From an uncultured SAR86 cluster bacterium (GTDB lineage: Bacteria > Pseudomonadota > Gammaproteobacteria > Magnimaribacterales > D2472): DNA of 64,000 nt. Where the stretch lies: the NCBI GenBank assembly GCA_902541365.1, contig CACBQK010000003.1:1-64000 (forward strand). The letters are read 5' to 3'. Of this stretch, positions 15,406 to 25,993 are shown one piece after another. Each line of letters starts with the position of its first letter. Within the stretch, counting starts at the first letter, position 1. The notes below the pieces were generated by a model, which was not told where the DNA came from, searched no databases, and worked only from the letters and a program-made list of their open reading frames with translations. Made by a program: the position numbers and the translations under genes.

Positions 15406-17138
15406 GTTTTTTCACCTTTACCTAGCCACATATCTTTTAAGCTTCCGTTAGGAGCAACAAGCATTGGATACACATGCTCATTTGGATCAACATATATATC
15501 AACAAAAACTAACTTATCTTTAATGGCTAATGCTTTAGCAATTCCTTCTTTGAGTTCAGAATTTTTAGTAATTTTAATACCAACATGCCCATAGGATTCT
15601 GCTAGCCCAACAAAATCTGGTAATGAGTCCTCATAGCTAATGGATGAGTGTCTGCCATCATAGTTCATATCCTGCCATTGCTTAACCATGCCGAGGGCAA
15701 GATTATTTATATTAAATATTTTTATCGGTAGTTTATATTGTGAGCATGTTGAGAGTTCTTGTATACACATCTGAATACTTCCTTCTCCAGTAATGCAAAT
15801 TACTTCTTCTTCAGGATAAGCCAGTTTAACTCCCATTGCTGACGGAAGACCAAAACCCATAGTCCCAAGACCACCAGAATTTATCCATTTTCTTGGTTCA
15901 TCAAAGTGATAGTACTGAGCAGCAAACATTTGGTGCTGACCAACATCTGATGTAACAAATGCTTTGCCTTCGGATTCTTGATATATATGTTGCACAGCTG
16001 CCTGAGGTAAAATTGGATACTCATCTGAATCATTCTTGTAGAGTTCATGATTAAGACCATGCTTTTCTTTCCATTCTTTTATTTGCTGATGCCATGGAGA
16101 AAGCTTTTCTCTATTTATTTCATCCTTTCTCGAGCTTAAATAGTTATTAATAGCTTTCAATGAGTCCTTGACTTGCCCAAATACAGCAATATCTGCCTCA
16201 ATTATCTTTGATACTGATGAATGATCTACATCAAAATGAATAACTTTTGCTTTTGGAGCAAACTTCTCTGGCGTGTTAGTAATTCGATCATCAAATCTAG
16301 CTCCCACAGCAATAATTAAGTCAGCATTATGCATTGCCATATTTGCTTGATAAGTTCCATGCATACCCAGCATGCCTAAAAATCTTTTTCCAGTTCCTGG
16401 ATAGACTCCCAAACCCATCAAAGTATTTGTTACTGGAAAATCAAGCAATTCATTTAGCTCTCTTAATTCATCAGATGCGTTACTCGAGATTGTTCCACCG
16501 CCAGCATAAATTACAGGCCTCTCAGCAGTTAGTATTGCATCGACAGCCCGAGAAACTTGATGATTTTCTGGTTTGACAGGAGGATTATAGGATCTGATGT
16601 TAGCTTTTTCAGGATAGTTAAAATCAAATAATTCATCAGGATTTGTTAAATCTTTTGGCACATCAATAACTACAGGGCCTTGTCTTCCGGAAGTTGCTAC
16701 GTGAAAAGCTTCCTTAACAATTTGTGCAATATTTTCTTGTTTATCTACTGTAAAGCTATGTTTTACTATAGGTCTTGATACTCCTATCATGTCTGTCTCT
16801 TGAAAAGCATCAGTTCCAATTAAATGACTTTGCACTTGACCAGATATAACAACCATAGGAATTGAATCCATAAAGGCTGTTGCAATCCCAGTTATTGCAT
16901 TTGTAGCTCCTGGTCCAGAGGTAACCAAAACAACACCGGGCTTGCCAGTAGCTCTTGCGTAACCATCAGCAGCATGTGTTGCACCTTGCTCATGCCTTAC
17001 CAAAATATGTTGCATATCTTTTTGATTAAAGATTGCATCATAGATATGAAGAGCAGCACCCCCAGGGTAACCAAAGATATATTCCACTCCCTCATTTATC
17101 AGGGACTGAATTAATATGTCGTTTCCTGCGATTTTCAT
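15402..17138 (-). CDS. ilvB: Acetolactate synthase catalytic (large) subunit
   Basis: ThDP enzyme motifs GYPGGAALHIYDAI, RHEQGATHAADGYARATGKPGVVLVTSGPGATN, GEGSIQMCIQELSTCSQYKLPIKIFNINN. Confidence 0.96.
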
Positions 17139-17205
17139 AATAAAAAACTTTTAGGTTGAGGTTTATACATTAAAATCGCTTGTAAAAACAAGCTTTTTAG
17201 AATAT

Positions 17206-18147
17206 TTAAGAAATATTAAATTTTTCCAAAGTTGTTATCAATTCTTTAAAATCTTTTGGAATCTCGCTCTCAAATTCAAGGTAATCTTCACTATATGGCA
17301 ATTTAAATCCTATTTTATGTGCATGAAGAGCTTGTCTTGGAAAAGATCTTATAAAATCTTTAAGCTCATCTGGCGTATCTTTGGCAATAATTTTTCTTGT
17401 ATTGTAGGTCTTATCTCCTATTATAGGGAGCTTCTTGTGGGCTAAATGAGTTCTTATTTGATGAGTTCTGCCAGTTTCTATCTCAACATCAAGCAGCGAG
17501 TAACCTCCATAACTATCAATACTCTTTACATGGGTGATAGCTTCTTTTCCATCTTCTCTGCATGTCATTTTGGTTCTGTTATTTTTATCCCTGCCAATAG
17601 GTATATCTATTTCAAGATTACCTCTAAGTGTTCCAATCACCAGAGCCCTATAGTTTTTCTTCACTCTTCTAGATTGAAGAAGATCTATAAAATAAAGTCT
17701 GAATTTTTCATTCTTGGCCACAACCAATAATCCAGATGTATCTTTATCTAGACGATGCACTATTCCAGCTCTTGGAAGTTCTTCAAGTTTGGGAAACTTG
17801 AAAAGCAAACCATTGGCTAATGTTCCACTAGAAATGCCAGCTCCAGGATGAATTACTAGATTTATAGGTTTATCAACAATCAAGAAATCATTTGTCTCAT
17901 GCAACACGCTAAAATCGATATTCTCAGGACACCATTCTGTTGAAACTTCATTTACTGGATTTACTTCAATTTCATCATCGAGACTTACCTTTTCTCTTGG
18001 AGAAGCAATTTCTCCATTTAAGAGAATATTTCCACTTAAAATCCACTCTTTTAATTTAGTTCTTGAAAACTCTTCGAATAAAATTGATGTTGCTTTATCA
18101 AGTCTCAAATTTATTAAATCCTTTGAAACTTTTTTTGTTGTTGACAT
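17206..18147 (-). CDS. rluD: 23S rRNA pseudouridine synthase RluD
   Basis: S4 domain followed by VHRLDKDTSGLLVVAKN, ETGRTHQIRTHLAHKKLPIIGD; divergent from bamD. Confidence 0.92.
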   Translation of the reverse strand: MSTTKKVSKDLINLRLDKATSILFEEFSRTKLKEWILSGNILLNGEIASPREKVSLDDEIEVNPVNEVSTEWCPENIDFSVLHETNDFLIVDKPINLVIHPGAGISSGTLANGLLFKFPKLEELPRAGIVHRLDKDTSGLLVVAKNEKFRLYFIDLLQSRRVKKNYRALVIGTLRGNLEIDIPIGRDKNNRTKMTCREDGKEAITHVKSIDSYGGYSLLDVEIETGRTHQIRTHLAHKKLPIIGDKTYNTRKIIAKDTPDELKDFIRSFPRQALHAHKIGFKLPYSEDYLEFESEIPKDFKELITTLEKFNIS

Positions 18148-18198
18148 AATGAACTTTTTTTAAGATTTATAATCAAATATTAGAGTAAAATAACACCC

Positions 18199-19044
18199 AT
18201 GAATAGAAATCCTAAAAATATTTTATTTCTCTCGATTGCGTTAACATGTGCATTAAGCATTACATCTTGCAGTAAGGATCAAGCAGAGATTGAAAGACCA
18301 GAAAAAGTATATTACGACCAAGCACAAAGAAGAATAAAAGTTAATAATTATTTTGGTGCAATCGAATCTTTGCAGAGAATAGAAACTCAATATCCGTTTG
18401 GTAAGTATGCTGAGCAAGCCCAAGTTGAATTAGTTTATTGTTATTTTATGAATGGAGAAACCGAAGCTGCTCACTCCGCAGCTGAGAGGTTTATTAGGCT
18501 TCATCCAAGACATCCAAACATAGATTATGCATATTTTATGAAGGGTTTATCGAGTTATACCAGAGATGCTGGTCTTCTAGCTAGAGTAACAAATACTGAT
18601 CTTTCATCGCGAGATGTATCGGGAGCAAAATTAGCATTTTCTGAATTAACAGAATTTCTGACAAGATTCCCAGATAGCCAATACTCTCCATATGCCAAAA
18701 AAAGACTCATTTATTTAAGAAATCTTGTTGCAAGTAATGAGCTTGCAGCTGCAGATTACTACATTACTAGGAAAGCATACGTAGCGGCTATAAGACGTGC
18801 ATCTTATGTTTTAGAAAATATCCCTAATTCAAATCAAAATCATAGAGCTCTTCAACTTTTAAAAACATCTTATGAAGAGCTTGGATATACTGATCTAGCA
18901 AAAGATACTGAAAAATTGATAGCTTTAAATCCTCCTCCTCCAAATTCGGAGGTATCAGATGGATCCTTCCTGCAAAATATTCCGTTGCCAAACTCTTTAC
19001 CACTTATCATAGGTGGAACTATTCTTTCAGGTGCAATAAATTAA
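18199..19044 (+). CDS. bamD: Outer membrane assembly lipoprotein BamD
   Basis: Lipobox (ALSITSCSK), TPR repeats YPFGKYAEQAQVELVYCYF, HPNIDYAYFMKGL; next to rluD. Confidence 0.93.
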   Translation: MNRNPKNILFLSIALTCALSITSCSKDQAEIERPEKVYYDQAQRRIKVNNYFGAIESLQRIETQYPFGKYAEQAQVELVYCYFMNGETEAAHSAAERFIRLHPRHPNIDYAYFMKGLSSYTRDAGLLARVTNTDLSSRDVSGAKLAFSELTEFLTRFPDSQYSPYAKKRLIYLRNLVASNELAAADYYITRKAYVAAIRRASYVLENIPNSNQNHRALQLLKTSYEELGYTDLAKDTEKLIALNPPPPNSEVSDGSFLQNIPLPNSLPLIIGGTILSGAIN

Positions 19045-19233
19045 TTGAAGTTACTTGCTCCTTTGCTTGTAATAACTTTTTTTTTAATAAGATATCTTTT
19101 TAAATTAAATAAAGATGATCGCATGCCCAGAAACGAAATGGATTTATGTATCAACTGTGGAACTTTTGTTTCAAAAGATTTAGCAATTAAAAAAGGTAAA
19201 AATATTTACTGCTCTGAAAAATGTATTAGGTAG
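19045..19233 (+). CDS. Small membrane-anchored PP0621-like zinc-finger protein
   Basis: 62 aa: N-terminal TM helix plus CINCGTFVSKDLAIKKGKNIYCSEKC; TTG start directly after bamD. Confidence 0.7.
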   Translation: MKLLAPLLVITFFLIRYLFKLNKDDRMPRNEMDLCINCGTFVSKDLAIKKGKNIYCSEKCIR

Positions 19234-22200
19234 TACTCGGTATTTTTCTTAAAATCATAAACATTGTAGGAATATAAAATAAGGCTATGAGAGATGCTCC
19301 TATAACTCCAACAGACATTGCCCATGCTAATGGTTGGAAGAAAATACTTGTTAGAATCAGAGGAAATAATCCTCCAATTGTCGTAGCTGTTGTTGTAACA
19401 ATGTGCCTTGTGGCTCTGGTAACTGTCTGAATTACACCATTCAAATCGTAGTCATACTTTTTGGAATCTTCCTCAAGAGCTGCAAGCACAACAATAGAAT
19501 CATTTATTGCAAGTCCAGCTAAACCTATGGCTCCAACTAATCCAATAAAACCAAAATTCTGCATTCCAACGACCAATCCTAATATTGCTAAACCCAGGCA
19601 TAATACTGCAACGGAAGATATCAAAAGTGTCTGTCTAAATGAATTTAAAGCGAAAACCAGTCCAACAAGAATTAAAATAAAAAAAACAATTGCTGAAGCA
19701 AATAATTGTGCATTAGATTCCGCGCTTTCAGCAGCTTCTCCTGCTTGTTCAAGCTTATATCCTATAGGAAGGCTCTCTTTAAATTTGATAATATCTTCAC
19801 GAAGAAATTCTTCGGATACAGATGGAAGAGATCTTGGCCATGTCCATGCAGAAACTCCATTCTCTCTTTCACCTTTATATCTAGAAAATGCACCAAGCTT
19901 TCTTGTAAGCTTAATATCAGAAAAATTTTCAATATATTCAGCTCTATTATTACTAGAAATTGATAAAAGAGATGCTTGAGATATATCTGAAGCAGCTTCT
20001 TGTTCTCTTTTTAGTCTAATAGGTAATTCTTTTTTACCATCAAGCATGGTTCCAATAATTGCTCCATTACTCGCAAAGCTTATCTCATTAATCAATGAAT
20101 CCATGTCGCTAGATGAATATGCAATACTTGAATTATCAAAATCTATTTCAAGATTTGTTTCATATTCATTTGATTGAGAGCGAGTTAAATACACATCTGG
20201 TGCTCTACTTAATATAAGCTCTAACCTGTCTCCAAGTTCTGTCAAAATAAATTGATCCTCACCCATAATTCTATATTCAATATCTGCAAAAACTGGAGGG
20301 CCTGAGGAGAATTGATCAACTATAATTCTTACTTCAGGATTATTATTAACTAAATCTTTGGCAATCATGTCGATGTTATTTTCCATCGTCCAATAACTAG
20401 AAGTAAAATAAACTGCGTTTGCTTCATTATTGCTTCCTAGCTCGCTATTTCCTCCAACAACATTTCCAAGGATTCTTGGAAGTTTTCTTCCAACAAACCA
20501 AAAATCATTCTCAATAAAATCATATTTAGAGAGTTGCTCTCTAATATCTTTGACTTTCTCAATTGTTGCATTAACTGAACTATTGTTAGGTAACTCGACT
20601 CTCACTTGAAACATATTCCTATCATTTGCTGGAAAAAAGTCCCTATCAAGAGTGCTAAATAACAATAAACCAAGTAATGGCATTGAAAAAGATACCAAAA
20701 AAGCTCTTCTTGGTTTTGATAAAGCCCAAAATAGAGCAGATCTGTAATACTCATAGAGCTTTTTACTAGAGAAGCCCTGATTAAAATAATCTGAAGAAAA
20801 AATTGGCATCTTCTCCAGATAATGAAGTGTTGGAAGAACAACAGTTAGGGAAAGAAAAAGTGACGATGTTACAGCCATAATTAGCGTTTTTGCCATGCCC
20901 CCAACATACTCATTACTAGGCCCCTCTCCAACTGCTATTGGCATAAAGGCTAATGCAGTTGTTGCTGTAGCTGCTAACAAAGGCATAAATAAATGTTTTA
21001 CAGACTTAAAGATTGCCTGTTTTGAGCTAAGCCCATCAAGTCTTCTATATCTGTAGTCCTCAACAACAATGATTGCATTGTCTATCAAGAGACCTAAAGC
21101 AATTATCATACCAACTGTTGAGGTTTGATGAAGTGGCAGTCCTGTCATCTGACAAATAAATAAGACAGAGCACAGTGTTAAGGGAAGAATCAACGCTACC
21201 AATACTGCTGACCTTAAACCCAATAAAAATGCACTTAGTGCAAGCACTAAAAAAAGCGCAAAACCAATACTCGAAGTTAACTCATCGAATCTTTTTTCAA
21301 CATAAAAAGACTCTTCATATATTGATGAAACATAAATTTCTTCTGGAAGATCTTTTTTAAAGTTTTCCACAACTTTATTTGCTCTGGAAACATATTCATC
21401 TATTCTTTGATTAAATGAACCTGTTACTTGAACAATAACTGAAGGATTTCCATCAACAATCGAAAAACTTTCTATTGGAGTAACAGCCTGTTGAGAAATG
21501 CTTGCTATATCAGACAGCTTGACTAGCTGAGAATCATATTTTGCAATAGGTAAATCCTCAAGTTGAGAGATTGTTTTAAGGTTATCTTTAGGCTTTATTA
21601 AAATTTCTTCATCTTTATTAGAAATTAAACCTACAGATCTTTTGTTATCAAATGAGGCGAGCGAATTTGATAAATTTTGTAATGAAATTCCAAGATTAGA
21701 TAACTTTCTTGTATCTACCTCAACTAAAATTTCTTCATTAGCCTCACCATGAATCTCAACTTCTTCTGTTGATCCAAGGTATGCAAGTTTTCTTTTTAAT
21801 TGCTCAGCCAATCTAGACATTAGTATTAAAGGAGCTTCGCCACTTCCTCTCCACTGAATAGAATAAAGAGCAGATATTGGTGGGCCAGAGTTTCGGCTAA
21901 GCTCAAGCCTAGCATTATCAGGGATCTCTTGTTCAGTAAGATCAATCTTATCTTGTACTTCACTCCAAACCTTTTCAACTAAATCAAATGAGACTTCATC
22001 TTTAAGCTCTACAAGGGTTGTAGCAGATCCCTGCCTCAAATTTGAATTTAGATTTCTTATTTCTGGTATTTCTCTTAAGTTAATTTCAAGAATCTCTGTT
22101 ATTTGAGTTTCTATTCGTTCTGGTGTCGCACCTGGATAGACTTGAATTATTACTCCCCATCTCTCTGCCAGCTCAGGCATTTCTTGTCTAGGAATGTTAT

Positions 22201-22288
22201 TAAAGCCAGAATAACCAACTAAAAGAAAAAATATCAAGGTTAGAATAAGTATTCTAGGTCTCTCAAGGAAAACTTTAATTAGGCTCAT
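19226..22288 (-). CDS. RND efflux transporter permease (AcrB/CzcA-like)
   Basis: RND motifs (GMIIALGLLIDNAIIVVEDY, GAIGLAGLAINDSIVVL); track ORF starts at 22333 but MSLIKVFLERPRILILTL at 22288 is the likelier start and avoids a 41-bp overlap. Confidence 0.93.
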   Translation of the reverse strand: MSLIKVFLERPRILILTLIFFLLVGYSGFNNIPRQEMPELAERWGVIIQVYPGATPERIETQITEILEINLREIPEIRNLNSNLRQGSATTLVELKDEVSFDLVEKVWSEVQDKIDLTEQEIPDNARLELSRNSGPPISALYSIQWRGSGEAPLILMSRLAEQLKRKLAYLGSTEEVEIHGEANEEILVEVDTRKLSNLGISLQNLSNSLASFDNKRSVGLISNKDEEILIKPKDNLKTISQLEDLPIAKYDSQLVKLSDIASISQQAVTPIESFSIVDGNPSVIVQVTGSFNQRIDEYVSRANKVVENFKKDLPEEIYVSSIYEESFYVEKRFDELTSSIGFALFLVLALSAFLLGLRSAVLVALILPLTLCSVLFICQMTGLPLHQTSTVGMIIALGLLIDNAIIVVEDYRYRRLDGLSSKQAIFKSVKHLFMPLLAATATTALAFMPIAVGEGPSNEYVGGMAKTLIMAVTSSLFLSLTVVLPTLHYLEKMPIFSSDYFNQGFSSKKLYEYYRSALFWALSKPRRAFLVSFSMPLLGLLLFSTLDRDFFPANDRNMFQVRVELPNNSSVNATIEKVKDIREQLSKYDFIENDFWFVGRKLPRILGNVVGGNSELGSNNEANAVYFTSSYWTMENNIDMIAKDLVNNNPEVRIIVDQFSSGPPVFADIEYRIMGEDQFILTELGDRLELILSRAPDVYLTRSQSNEYETNLEIDFDNSSIAYSSSDMDSLINEISFASNGAIIGTMLDGKKELPIRLKREQEAASDISQASLLSISSNNRAEYIENFSDIKLTRKLGAFSRYKGERENGVSAWTWPRSLPSVSEEFLREDIIKFKESLPIGYKLEQAGEAAESAESNAQLFASAIVFFILILVGLVFALNSFRQTLLISSVAVLCLGLAILGLVVGMQNFGFIGLVGAIGLAGLAINDSIVVLAALEEDSKKYDYDLNGVIQTVTRATRHIVTTTATTIGGLFPLILTSIFFQPLAWAMSVGVIGASLIALFYIPTMFMILRKIPSTT

Positions 22289-22292
22289 ATTT

Positions 22293-23285
22293 CTAGAGAG
22301 TTTGTCCCTCAATGATCTTTGATAAACCTCCAAGGAGAACTAAATCACCATCTTTTAGGGTGCCTGATACATAAGCATAATTATTTTCAAAATGTACAAT
22401 TTGAACTAAATCTCTTTCAACCTTATTTAATCCGTCATTTGACAGTGTAAAGACTGACCAGAGGCCTTGTTCAGACTGTGATAATGAATTTATAGGAAGC
22501 CATATACCCTCTTCATTTTTTTTAATCTTTATTATCAAATCAATAACTGATCCGGGAATAAAAAAATCATTAAACTCAAAGATTGCCAATCTGCTATTAG
22601 ATCCACTTGCTGACATTGGAGCTAATCTCTTGAATTTACCAAAAACCTTTTTTTGACCTATCTCAAAAGCATAGTCATTTGATACTTCAAAATTAGTAAT
22701 GAGATTTTCAGGAATAGAAACATGGGCTTCAACTTTATTAGCATCAAGTATTTCTAATATTGGATTACTTCCATTTATTACTGTTCCTTCATCAACAAAT
22801 CTATTTTGGATAAAGCCATCATAAGGAGCTCTCAAAATGGTTTGAGATTTTTTCACTTCAAAAAACTTTACTTGAGATTTTGCTACTAAATATTCAGATT
22901 TTGCTTCATCAAAGTCTTGAATTGAGATAAAACCTTTTTTTCTTAAATCCTCAAATCTATTTAAAACTTGATTGGCTAAATCTAATCTGGCAATTGCCTG
23001 CTCAAGATTTGCATTTACTTCGCTGTCATCTAGTTTCGCAAGAACATCATCTTTTTTTACTCTGTCTCCAATATCTACATAGATTGACAAAATTCTTCCG
23101 GTAATTTCAAAAGCTATCTTTGATTGCTGAAAAGGAAGAAGCTCGCCTGGAAGATTTTTAGAGATTTCATATGACTGACTAGTTTTTACTTCAAGCACTT
23201 CAAGCTGCTTATCAGCATATAGTGAAAAAGACAGGGAAATCCCTATCAAAAAGATGGTTTTGCAAAAATGCTTATAAGTTGTCAT
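22293..23285 (-). CDS. RND efflux periplasmic adaptor (membrane fusion protein)
   Basis: Signal peptide, GRILSIYVDIGDRVKKDDVLAKLDDSEVNANLEQA, LRAPYDGFIQNRFVDEGTVINGSNPIL. Confidence 0.93.
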   Translation of the reverse strand: MTTYKHFCKTIFLIGISLSFSLYADKQLEVLEVKTSQSYEISKNLPGELLPFQQSKIAFEITGRILSIYVDIGDRVKKDDVLAKLDDSEVNANLEQAIARLDLANQVLNRFEDLRKKGFISIQDFDEAKSEYLVAKSQVKFFEVKKSQTILRAPYDGFIQNRFVDEGTVINGSNPILEILDANKVEAHVSIPENLITNFEVSNDYAFEIGQKKVFGKFKRLAPMSASGSNSRLAIFEFNDFFIPGSVIDLIIKIKKNEEGIWLPINSLSQSEQGLWSVFTLSNDGLNKVERDLVQIVHFENNYAYVSGTLKDGDLVLLGGLSKIIEGQTL

Positions 23286-23287
23286 AA

Positions 23288-23337
23288 TGTTAACGTTGTA
23301 AACATGGATTATATATTATAAGTTAACACTGTCAACA
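23288..23337. promoter_or_regulatory. Divergent promoter with two TetR-type palindromes
   Basis: TGTTAACGTTGTAAACA (23288-23304) and AGTTAACACTGTCAACA (23321-23337); minus-strand TTGACA-N16-TATAAT lies across the region. Confidence 0.72.
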
Positions 23338-23339
23338 TT

Positions 23340-23939
23340 ATGAATTCGGTAAATCATAAGTATCATCATGGTAATTTGAGGGATGAAATCCTTAGGGTTG
23401 CTTATGATTTTGTTTTAGTGAATGGATATGCAGCAATGAGCCTAAGAGGAATTGCTGATGAATGCAGTGTCTCTGCTACAGCAATCTATAGACACTATAA
23501 AACAAAGGAGCATCTATTAGCTGACGTAGTTGCTAAAGGTTTTATTGAATTTAATACATTTGTAGAAGGAAGTGAGAACGCTGATATTTTTGAAAAGTGC
23601 GATAATTATCTAGAGTTTGCCTTTGATAATAAGAATATTTATGACCTTCTTTTTAGCCAATCAGTAGTTGAATTTCTAAAGTTCCCAAATATCTTGGAGG
23701 TTGCTGATAATGCTTTTCAGACCCTTTTAGAATCAGTAAAAGATCATGATAAAAGTCTTAATGATCTCAGTGCGTCTAACAAAGCGGTTCATATATGGTC
23801 TTTTTTACATGGAATAACAAGTATTTCAAAAAAAATGGATGTTGCCCTGGCCTTGCCCGATAGCGAAATGCCAATTCCAGTAAGATCTATTAAAAGAGCA
23901 AGAGATAACCTTAGACAATTTATTGAAGATTTATTTTGA
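23340..23939 (+). CDS. TetR/AcrR family transcriptional regulator
   Basis: HTH: LRDEILRVAYDFVLVNGYAAMSLRGIADECSVSATAIYRHYKTKEHLLADV; divergent from RND operon. Confidence 0.94.
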   Translation: MNSVNHKYHHGNLRDEILRVAYDFVLVNGYAAMSLRGIADECSVSATAIYRHYKTKEHLLADVVAKGFIEFNTFVEGSENADIFEKCDNYLEFAFDNKNIYDLLFSQSVVEFLKFPNILEVADNAFQTLLESVKDHDKSLNDLSASNKAVHIWSFLHGITSISKKMDVALALPDSEMPIPVRSIKRARDNLRQFIEDLF

Positions 23940-24487
23940 AAACTTCTAAAGTAAGAATAATTGGAGGTGTTTTGAAAGGAAATCATATTTCTTTTCCCTC
24001 CTCCTCCAAACTCAGGCCTACATCAAATAAGTTAAGAGAAATTCTTTTTAATTGGTTGAATTTTGAGATAGAGGGTCTTAAATGTGCAGACTGTTTTTCT
24101 GGATCTGGAGCGCTTGGCATAGAGGCAATATCTAGAGGAGCTAAATCAGTTACATTCATTGAAAAAACACCAAAGTTTGCTGCAAGTATCGAAGCCAATC
24201 TTGGAAGGCTGAATATTTCTGAAAGATGCAAAATAGAAATCAAAAATGCTTTTGAGTGGTTAAAGAGTGCATGTCTGGAGGAATTAGATTTAATATTCTT
24301 TGATCCACCATTTTTTGATGAGAGAATTCAAGGTCTTCTTGCTTCTCTAGAATCTCTAAAAATAAAAAAAGGTACATTAATATATTTTGAAAAAAGTACT
24401 TTTGATAAAATAGATATTCCTGATTCATTGAAGTTACTTAAATCGAAAAGCGTTGGAGATGCTGAGGGACTTTTATTAAAAAAATGA
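23936..24487 (+). CDS. rsmD: 16S rRNA (guanine966-N2)-methyltransferase
   Basis: RIIGGVLKGNHI, LRPTSNKLREILFNWL, DCFSGSGALGIEAISRGA, DLIFFDPPF; TTG start. Confidence 0.94.
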   Translation: MKTSKVRIIGGVLKGNHISFPSSSKLRPTSNKLREILFNWLNFEIEGLKCADCFSGSGALGIEAISRGAKSVTFIEKTPKFAASIEANLGRLNISERCKIEIKNAFEWLKSACLEELDLIFFDPPFFDERIQGLLASLESLKIKKGTLIYFEKSTFDKIDIPDSLKLLKSKSVGDAEGLLLKK

Positions 24488-25353
24488 CAATCAAAATTGG
24501 ATCAAGAACTTCAAAGCTTGCTTTAAAACAGGTAGAAATAGCCATGAATAGAATCGGAGTACCTGGTTTTGAAATTGTAGGTGTAGATACTGCTGGAGAT
24601 AAGAGAAGTAGAGAAAATAAAGTTCAGTTTGATAAAAAAAACTTTGTTGAGGATATAGATGATCTGCTTGCGGACAGAAAAATAGATATCGCGATTCATT
24701 CTGCAAAAGATATGCCAGCTGTCTCAAATCTTTCAGATCTTGATGAAATATATATATCTAATGACTTAGCCCAAAGAGATGAAAAATATAACTCCCGAAA
24801 TGACATCCTCATATTCAGAAAGAATGAAGACCCAGTATTTGAAAAAAATATGAAAATAGGCACTTCAAGCTTAAGGCGTAAGTTGCAATCTAAATTCTTC
24901 TTAGAAGCTACAAAAATAGTTAATCTTAATGGGAATGTTGATACTCGAGTAAAAAAATTAAATGATGGTGAATATGATTGCATTATTCTTGCAAAGGCTG
25001 GATGTGAGAGGCTTGAGCTTGATCTAAATTATTCAGAGCTTAATCACCTTACAAATATTTCTCAAGGATCAATCTGTTTACGCTTTAATAAGAAAAGAGA
25101 GGACATCCTTAATCTATTAGAGCCCTTCAGTGATGATGAAATGAAAAGAAAGATTGATGAGTGTAATAATTTTCTTAATCTTATTAAAGCAGACTGCAAT
25201 TCAGCAGTTGCAGTAGATTATAAGGATGAAGTTTTGCAAGCAGAGGTGTATGGTAAGAATGAATATATTAAGTTCTCTGCACTTGATGCAGATGAAGCCT
25301 TTATACGCTTTATGGAGTTAGATGGTTTAAGGTTGCTGAATGAACATAGTTGA
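24484..25353 (+). CDS. hemC: Hydroxymethylbilane synthase (divergent)
   Basis: IGSRTSKLALKQ, IAIHSAKDMP, GTSSLRRKLQ, LNGNVDTRVKKLNDGEYDCIILAKAGCERL; followed by hemD. Confidence 0.88.
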   Translation: MTIKIGSRTSKLALKQVEIAMNRIGVPGFEIVGVDTAGDKRSRENKVQFDKKNFVEDIDDLLADRKIDIAIHSAKDMPAVSNLSDLDEIYISNDLAQRDEKYNSRNDILIFRKNEDPVFEKNMKIGTSSLRRKLQSKFFLEATKIVNLNGNVDTRVKKLNDGEYDCIILAKAGCERLELDLNYSELNHLTNISQGSICLRFNKKREDILNLLEPFSDDEMKRKIDECNNFLNLIKADCNSAVAVDYKDEVLQAEVYGKNEYIKFSALDADEAFIRFMELDGLRLLNEHS

Positions 25354-25993
25354 TACAAGAGCAAGGAATACTTTTAATTTTGTTAAAAGAAAGAATATAA
25401 AAAATATTCCCCTTTTTGAGCTTTCTTTTTTAGATCACTCAATAGATATTTCTGACTATTCAGATGTTATATTCCAAAGCACGCCTTCTGTTGAGTTTTT
25501 TAATCATCATAAGGATTTAATAGATAAAAATGTCTTTGCAATGGGACCAGGAACACAATCCTCTTTGGGTGCAAAAGGGATTTCTTCAAAAATACCTGAA
25601 GATCCTGGATCTGAGAGTCTCAAAAAACTAATTAAGAGTAGTATTGGTTCCGGGAAGTTCTTAATTGTTAAAGGTCAAGGCGGCTTAAATATTATTTCTG
25701 ATTATCTTGAAGCTGAGGGAGCTGAGGTTGACACTGTTCAGAATTATCAACGAGTAAGATTTTCATCTTATTCCAATCTAAGTAAAGACTTTGATAATGC
25801 AGATTTTGTAATCTTTCCAAGCAGACTGGCTGCTGAGATATATTTCCAAGAAATCTACAATCCAGATATAAACAGTAAATTTGTAACTATCTCATCAAGG
25901 ATTAGGGATTATGTCGACTCTTTGGGCTTTGAGAACTCCCAGCTGGATTATTTTGCTGATAACTTTGAGTCTGAAATATTAAATCTTATTTAG
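25340..25993 (+). CDS. hemD: Uroporphyrinogen-III synthase family protein
   Basis: [60 protein letters not shown]; directly after hemC. Confidence 0.82.
   Translation: MNIVDTRARNTFNFVKRKNIKNIPLFELSFLDHSIDISDYSDVIFQSTPSVEFFNHHKDLIDKNVFAMGPGTQSSLGAKGISSKIPEDPGSESLKKLIKSSIGSGKFLIVKGQGGLNIISDYLEAEGAEVDTVQNYQRVRFSSYSNLSKDFDNADFVIFPSRLAAEIYFQEIYNPDINSKFVTISSRIRDYVDSLGFENSQLDYFADNFESEILNLI

Noticed and set aside
22289-22333. Overlap of about 41 bp between RND adaptor and permease
   Set aside because: Probably an over-extended permease start; MSLIKVFLERPR at 22288 removes the overlap
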